The notes beneath the pieces were generated by a model that was not told where the DNA came from, searched no databases, and saw nothing but the letters and a program-made list of their open reading frames with translations. Shown in pieces: positions 19,995 to 20,577 of a stretch of DNA of 20,577 nucleotides. The position numbers and the translations under genes are program-made. Each line of letters starts with the position of its first letter. Position 1 is the stretch's first letter. The DNA comes from a virus: positions 1-20,577 of the IMG/VR virus record IMGVR_UViG_3300037011_000333. One strand, written 5' to 3'.

Positions 19995-20577
19995 TAATAT
20001 GGCTCCTGGGTTGTGGTTTCCTCTGGTGGGGTTATTGCGTTCATTCTTTTGACAATTGCCTCATGAATGACTGCCTGCTGTTCTTTTGTGCAGCTCCCCC
20101 AGACTTTTTCAACGATTGCGTCCATGGCTTCCTGTGTTTCTGCCATTTCTATTGTTTGAACGATTGCGTTCAGCACAACTTTCATGTCGTGGCTCATGTC
20201 AGGTTCTGGTGGTGCAATTCTCGCCTGTAATGCTTGTTTCCTTTCTTCCTTGAGTTTATTCAAAGCTTTATTTCTGGCAAGTGTACCCTTGTCTTTCTTT
20301 TTCAGTTCCGGATCTACACAGATTTGATGCCAGGTTATCTGGAGTTCCTCCGGCGTTGTGGCGACTAAAAGCTTTTGTTCAAAGGTGAGCGGTGTCTCCT
20401 GTGCCTCCTCTGGTTTACTTGGTTGCGCTGTACCTCCGGCGCCTGATACCAGTGCTTCTTCCAGCGGTGCTTCCATGATAACTTCGCCTTCTTTGTCAAA
20501 GTCGGGGTTAATTTCTTCTGGGACCGGTAAGGCATATTTTGAGTGCTGCAGGATCCTTGACGTATCTCTCCTCAACT
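19994..20577 (-). CDS. C-terminal part of a truncated gene; possibly RecT/Bet-like annealing protein
   Basis: The frame is open to the window edge, so the N-terminus is missing; the TTG at 20575 is probably an internal leucine codon. The first visible residues (RRDTSRILQHSKYALPVPEE) recall the C-terminal R-R...K-Y-LPV pattern near the end of RecT proteins, a weak but useful resemblance. The remaining 160 residues are an acidic, Pro/Ala-rich linker (ALVSGAGGTAQPSKPEEAQE) and a helical tail (DAIVEKVWGSCTKEQQAVIH). If it is RecT-like, it would anneal single strands with a partner exonuclease. I rate that at about one in three. Confidence 0.5.
   Translation of the reverse strand, partial: LRRDTSRILQHSKYALPVPEEINPDFDKEGEVIMEAPLEEALVSGAGGTAQPSKPEEAQETPLTFEQKLLVATTPEELQITWHQICVDPELKKKDKGTLARNKALNKLKEERKQALQARIAPPEPDMSHDMKVVLNAIVQTIEMAETQEAMDAIVEKVWGSCTKEQQAVIHEAIVKRMNAITPPEETTTQEPY

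Noticed and set aside
1-20577. CRISPR array, insertion sequence, integrase or attachment site
   Set aside because: No spaced direct repeats of the right size, no transposase or integrase motifs, and no ordinary tRNA end repeat were found on reading both strands.

Overview
The window looks like a piece of a tailed double-stranded DNA phage (free phage or prophage). Every gene I can support is on the minus strand, so the transcription order runs from position 20577 down to 1. Genes are packed tightly, with many ATGA, TAATG or TGATG stop/start overlaps and strong AGGAGG-type ribosome binding sites. I see terminase, portal, a lysis set, SSB, RusA, an endonuclease VII-type nuclease, a primase-helicase and a replication-initiator-like protein. 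There is no rRNA, integrase, CRISPR array or host housekeeping gene. Membrane-anchored coiled-coil spanin-like proteins next to a transglycosylase suggest a Gram-negative host. The host itself cannot be named from this sequence.

Layout in transcription order. (1) 20577-15195, replication and recombination: a truncated gene that may be the end of a RecT-like annealing protein, an unknown protein, a Vsr/DUF559-like nuclease, a replication-initiator-like protein with 12-bp iteron-like repeats inside its gene, a primase-polymerase/RecA-fold helicase fusion, a 54-aa zinc-ribbon-like protein, and a small membrane protein with an internal Shine-Dalgarno start. Next comes a roughly 167-nt structured RNA whose ends match tRNA-Leu, then RusA and SSB. 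(2) 14836-11216, modification and accessory genes: a ParB-domain/adenine-type DNA methyltransferase fusion overlapping a possible PD-(D/E)XK nuclease, an HNH (endonuclease VII) gene inserted into a small all-alpha gene, an HU-like protein, and several very small genes. (3) 11215-5768, packaging: a promoter-like site and paired repeats lead into an 839-aa large terminase with a long DNA-binding-like N-terminus. Two small ORFs, one of them an HNH protein, follow, then a perfect intrinsic terminator directly before the portal gene. (4) 5749-3298, lysis: membrane and coiled-coil proteins, a holin candidate, an SLT transglycosylase and two spanin-like proteins. (5) 3301-1, a five-gene glycan module: a DXH-type GT-A glycosyltransferase, a radical SAM/SPASM enzyme, a DegT aminotransferase, a GNAT acetyltransferase and a truncated second glycosyltransferase.

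The strongest candidates for something new are these. First, the HNH insertion at 12166-12988: the mobile ORF ends by re-encoding, with different codons, the stretch of the target gene that it interrupted. It then reads in frame into the rest of that gene. Second, the tRNA-Leu-derived structured RNA at 15676-15842. Third, two apparent regulatory leaders: paired hairpin repeats ahead of terminase, and a promoter-terminator-portal arrangement that looks like attenuation or antitermination. Capsid and tail genes are not visible and presumably lie to the left of the window.
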